Of a stretch of DNA of 28,484 bases, positions 25,905-28,484 are shown piece by piece (positions within the stretch are counted from its first letter, which is position 1; each line of letters opens with the position of its first letter). The DNA comes from SM23-32 sp964434535 (GTDB taxonomy: Bacteria > Planctomycetota > Brocadiia > SM23-32): assembly GCA_964434535.1 (NCBI GenBank), contig CAYSWA010000028.1, forward strand, positions 1 to 28,484. Direction: 5' to 3'. The position numbers were made by a program, and so were the translations under genes. The notes under the pieces were generated by a model. It was given only the letters and a program-made list of their open reading frames with translations. It ran no database searches and was not told the DNA's origin.

Positions 25905-27099
25905 GTTCCGCCGGATCGAAGACAGGAAGCAGTCACCCGCGCAACTGCGCATGCAGGAGGGCAACGGGCGGGAGCGCCGCCGCGTCCTGCCCAAGGTGAT
26001 CCTGCTGCTGCTGGCGGTCGTGGCGGCGCTGGTCGCCTGGTTCTACCTGCGTCCGCCGCGCATCACCGCCTCGTTCATCGTGCACGTGGACCCCGTCGAG
26101 GTGGTGGCGCCCGTGGCGGGCACGGTCACCTACCTGATCGGCCCCGAGGTGGAGTCCGTCGAGGCCGGGGCGGTGATCGCGCGCATCAAGGCCCGCCCCG
26201 ACACGGCCGGTTCGGCCGCCGCGCGGCTGACGGACCTTCAGCTCCGCACGGTGCAGACGATAGCCGAGGTCGAGTCGGCCCAGGCCGAAGCCACCGCCGT
26301 GGAAGCCGAGGCGACGCGGCGCGAGCGCGAACTCGCCCTGGAGGCACTGCGGCTGGAGGACGAGCTGGAACGCCTCCAGGCGGCCGCCGGCTCGGCCGAA
26401 CGCGACCTGGAGCGCCTGACTGCCGAGGCGGAGAGGCTGGAGGGCCTGCTGGCGGTCGGCGCGGCGACCCGCGCGGAACTGGACGTCGCCGTCCGCGCGC
26501 GGCAGACCGCCCGGGAGGCCCACGATGCCGTCCAGGCCCGCGCCAAGACCGCCCGAATGAACCTGGCGGCCGCCCTGGAGGCCGCGCAGAACTACGCCGC
26601 GGCCAGGGGCGAGGCCATCGAGGCCGCCCGCGGCCGCGTGCGCGGGGCCGGCCGCAGCCTGAAGGTGCTGACGGCCGCCCTGGAGCCGCAGCAGGCCGCT
26701 TTCGATGAGGAAGGCAGCCAGCTCGTGGTGCGCGCCCCGACCAACAGCCGCGTGCTGGACGTCCACGCCGCCAGCAGCAGCTATGTGCACCAGGGCCAGG
26801 TGCTTTTGAGCCTCTACGAGCCGGCGAGCCGGGTGGCCCGTGCCTTCGTGCCCGTGCGCTGGCGCGACGCGCTGCGCGAGGGGGCGCCGGCGCGCCTCTA
26901 CCTGAGGGGGCGGGACGGGCACGTGCCCGGAGAGGTCATACACGTCAGCGAGCAGGTCGTGCCGCTGCCCGCCAGCCTGCGCCACCGCGTCGGATACGAC
27001 GAGCCGAGCGTGATTGCCGTCGACATCGGGCTCGCCGCCCGTGCGGGCGGTGATCCGATGGCGCCGGGCGAGGTCGGCAAGGCCGTCATCGAGAAGTGA
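25894..27099 (+). CDS. HlyD-like membrane fusion (periplasmic adaptor) protein
   Basis: 401 residues. The ATG at 25894 overlaps the end of the preceding gene by 11 bases; GAGAAGAG precedes it. A basic cytoplasmic N-terminus (~30 residues) leads to one membrane helix at ~32-52. Then come a lipoyl-type half motif (VEVVAPVAGTVTYLIGPEVE), a long Ala/Glu/Arg-rich coiled coil at ~105-245 (TRRERELALEALRLEDELER), the second lipoyl half (LVVRAPTNSRVLDVHA) and a beta-barrel domain (ARAFVPVRWRDALREGAPAR). Such adaptors bridge an inner-membrane transporter to a TolC-type channel. No ABC or RND pump is encoded here; the neighbours are a TolC-like fusion and a glycosyltransferase, so it probably bridges those, as Alg44-like proteins do in alginate secretion. 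It lacks a PilZ domain, so c-di-GMP sensing would have to be elsewhere. Confidence 0.88.
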   Translation: MAIKFRRIEDRKQSPAQLRMQEGNGRERRRVLPKVILLLLAVVAALVAWFYLRPPRITASFIVHVDPVEVVAPVAGTVTYLIGPEVESVEAGAVIARIKARPDTAGSAAARLTDLQLRTVQTIAEVESAQAEATAVEAEATRRERELALEALRLEDELERLQAAAGSAERDLERLTAEAERLEGLLAVGAATRAELDVAVRARQTAREAHDAVQARAKTARMNLAAALEAAQNYAAARGEAIEAARGRVRGAGRSLKVLTAALEPQQAAFDEEGSQLVVRAPTNSRVLDVHAASSSYVHQGQVLLSLYEPASRVARAFVPVRWRDALREGAPARLYLRGRDGHVPGEVIHVSEQVVPLPASLRHRVGYDEPSVIAVDIGLAARAGGDPMAPGEVGKAVIEK

Positions 27100-27100
27100 G

Positions 27101-28420
27101 ATGGACCTACTGGACCACCTGCTCATCTTCTTCAACGACTACATGCTCTACGTGCGCGAGCAGTTCGCCCAGCGCACGCTGCTGACGTGGTTCCTGTTCT
27201 TCTTCCCGCTGGTGGTCTTCTTCGAGCTGCCGCGCTATGCCACGCCGCTGATCCTGCTGCCGCTGCTCAGGCTGCTGCGCATCCCTCCCGACGACAGCGA
27301 GCAGAAGCGTGCGTTCCTCGCCACCGAACCCTCGGTCAGCGTCATCGTGGCCGCCCGCAACGAGGAGCACGTCATCGGCTCCACCATCGAATCGCTCCTC
27401 TCCGCGGAGTATCCGAACCTGGAGATCATCGTCGTCGACGACGCCAGCACCGACCGCACGTACGAGATCGCGAAGCAATACGCCGACCGGGGGCTGATCC
27501 GGCTGCTGCGCAACGCCTCGCCGGCGGGCCGGGGCGGGCGGCCCATCGCCTCCAACTTCGGGCTCCGGGTGGCGACGGGCGAGCTCATCGTCAGCGTCGA
27601 TGCCGACACCTCCTTCGATCGGAACCTGATCGAGGAGCTGATCGGGCCCTTCTACGACGCCGAGGTCGGCGTGGTCGCCGGCAACATCAAGGCCCGCAAC
27701 GCCGGCCGCTCGCTCTGGGCCAACCTCCAGGCGGCCGAGTACCTGATGGGCATCAGCTTGTGGAAGCGCTGGACCAACGTGCTCGGCACCACGCTCCAGG
27801 CATCCGGCGCCTGCGGGGCGTTCCGGCGCGAGGCCCTCGAAGACGCCGGCGCCTGGTCGGCCGAGATAACGGAGGACATCGACGTCTCGATGAAGGCGAA
27901 GAAGCTCGGCTGGAAGGTCGTCTTCGCCCCCGGCGCCATCGCCATGACGACGGTGCCCCAGACGCTGCCCGAGCTGGTGCGCCAGCGCGTCAACTGGAAC
28001 CGCGGCATCCTGCGCCTCTACTACCACAAGCACGGAGACGCGCTGAAGTTCTGGCGTTTCGACTGGGCCACGGCCTACGAGATGGGCATGGAGTACCTGA
28101 TGAGCGTCGTCTTCAACGTACTCTTCGCCGTCTACATCGTGCTGATGGTCATCTTCGCCTTCAAGCTCCTCACGTTCGTGCTGATCGCCTGCTACGTGTT
28201 CTACACCTGCCTGACGTTCCTGACGCTGCTTGTGGCCATCTCGTTCAGCGAGCGGCGGCGCCAGGAGTGGTGGCTGCTTCAGTACGCGGCGCTCTTCCCG
28301 CTCTACAAGGGCATGCTGCGGTGGGTGCGCTTCTACGGGCTGGTGATGGAGACGCTGCGGCTGAAGTACCGCGACCCGTACCTGCCCGACACGGCCTACG
28401 ACAACATCGAGCGCTGGTAA
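27101..28420 (+). CDS. Membrane-bound family 2 glycosyltransferase, polysaccharide synthase-like
   Basis: 439 residues. The ATG at 27101 is one base after the stop of the adaptor gene; the same frame is open upstream but overlaps that gene, so translational coupling from this ATG is favoured. N-terminal membrane segments at ~26-58 (LLTWFLFFFPLVVFFELPRY). The GT-A catalytic domain at ~76-300 has DD113-114 (VVDDASTDRT), D167-A-D169 (VSVDADTS), and TED257-259. The usual processive motif QxxRW reads QRVNW (295-299), with Asn for Arg. Two to three C-terminal membrane segments lie at ~330-390. Such enzymes polymerise sugars from UDP or GDP donors while passing the chain through the membrane (cellulose, PNAG, hyaluronan, alginate types). 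The product here is unknown. It is the last gene of the operon visible; GGAG after the stop hints that another gene may follow beyond the window. Confidence 0.88.
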   Translation: MDLLDHLLIFFNDYMLYVREQFAQRTLLTWFLFFFPLVVFFELPRYATPLILLPLLRLLRIPPDDSEQKRAFLATEPSVSVIVAARNEEHVIGSTIESLLSAEYPNLEIIVVDDASTDRTYEIAKQYADRGLIRLLRNASPAGRGGRPIASNFGLRVATGELIVSVDADTSFDRNLIEELIGPFYDAEVGVVAGNIKARNAGRSLWANLQAAEYLMGISLWKRWTNVLGTTLQASGACGAFRREALEDAGAWSAEITEDIDVSMKAKKLGWKVVFAPGAIAMTTVPQTLPELVRQRVNWNRGILRLYYHKHGDALKFWRFDWATAYEMGMEYLMSVVFNVLFAVYIVLMVIFAFKLLTFVLIACYVFYTCLTFLTLLVAISFSERRRQEWWLLQYAALFPLYKGMLRWVRFYGLVMETLRLKYRDPYLPDTAYDNIERW

Positions 28421-28484
28421 GGAGCTAACTGGTCCCTGACACTTGAGATTATGGGCCGCGGTTCGGTGGCACGGGCTTCCAGCC
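28421..28484 (+). other. Right edge, 64 bases after the glycosyltransferase stop
   Basis: GGAGCT lies directly after the stop. No further start codon with a sustained frame or clear terminator can be judged in this short stretch. Confidence 0.4.

Noticed and set aside
27014..27100. Upstream start for the glycosyltransferase
   Set aside because: Would overlap the adaptor gene by 86 bases with an Arg/Ser-rich peptide ahead of the normal N-terminus.

Overview
The window is GC-rich bacterial DNA from what looks like a Gram-negative heterotroph. Two TolC-like outer-membrane proteins, an HlyD-type periplasmic adaptor, a GspC-like PDZ protein and an Rxx-type Tat motif all point to a double-membrane cell. 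The mix of large secreted glycoside hydrolases with cadherin-like repeats, a fused metallophosphoesterase and a K+-type membrane pyrophosphatase would fit a Planctomycetota/PVC-like or similar polysaccharide-degrading lineage. No rRNA, tRNA or marker gene is present, so this placement is inference only.

Layout. Positions 1-10094 hold a carbohydrate-degradation block: a partial GH74-like secreted hydrolase (minus), a PAS/AraC regulator (plus), a GspC-like PDZ protein (minus), a GH30-like secreted hydrolase with two cadherin-like repeats (minus), and a second PAS/AraC regulator (plus). Both hydrolase genes are divergent from one of the two paralogous regulators. Positions 10181-21288 are mostly metabolic and housekeeping: a TolC-family protein (minus), transaldolase and a beta-phosphoglucomutase-like HAD hydrolase (plus), a Rieske/AIF-like FAD oxidoreductase (minus), an Fe-S aldo/keto reductase, a membrane pyrophosphatase with a UUCG-loop terminator, and a secreted metallophosphoesterase with a CBM9-like tail.

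Positions 21328-28420 hold the most unusual unit, a four-gene operon behind a strong sigma70-like promoter and a ~330-nt leader. The genes overlap or nearly abut (8-nt overlap, 11-nt overlap, 1-nt gap). They encode a TackOD1-type zinc-ribbon protein with a degenerate GGDEF domain; a 1024-residue lipoprotein joining a TolB-like propeller, a TolC-like channel and a TIM-barrel hydrolase-like domain; an HlyD-like adaptor; and a processive-type family 2 glycosyltransferase. Together these supply a candidate polymerase, periplasmic conduit, outer-membrane exit with a built-in hydrolase-like domain, and a nucleotide-signalling-derived regulator. I interpret this as an unfamiliar synthase-dependent exopolysaccharide synthesis and export system. 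The domain calls come from reading motifs; the system-level function is inference.
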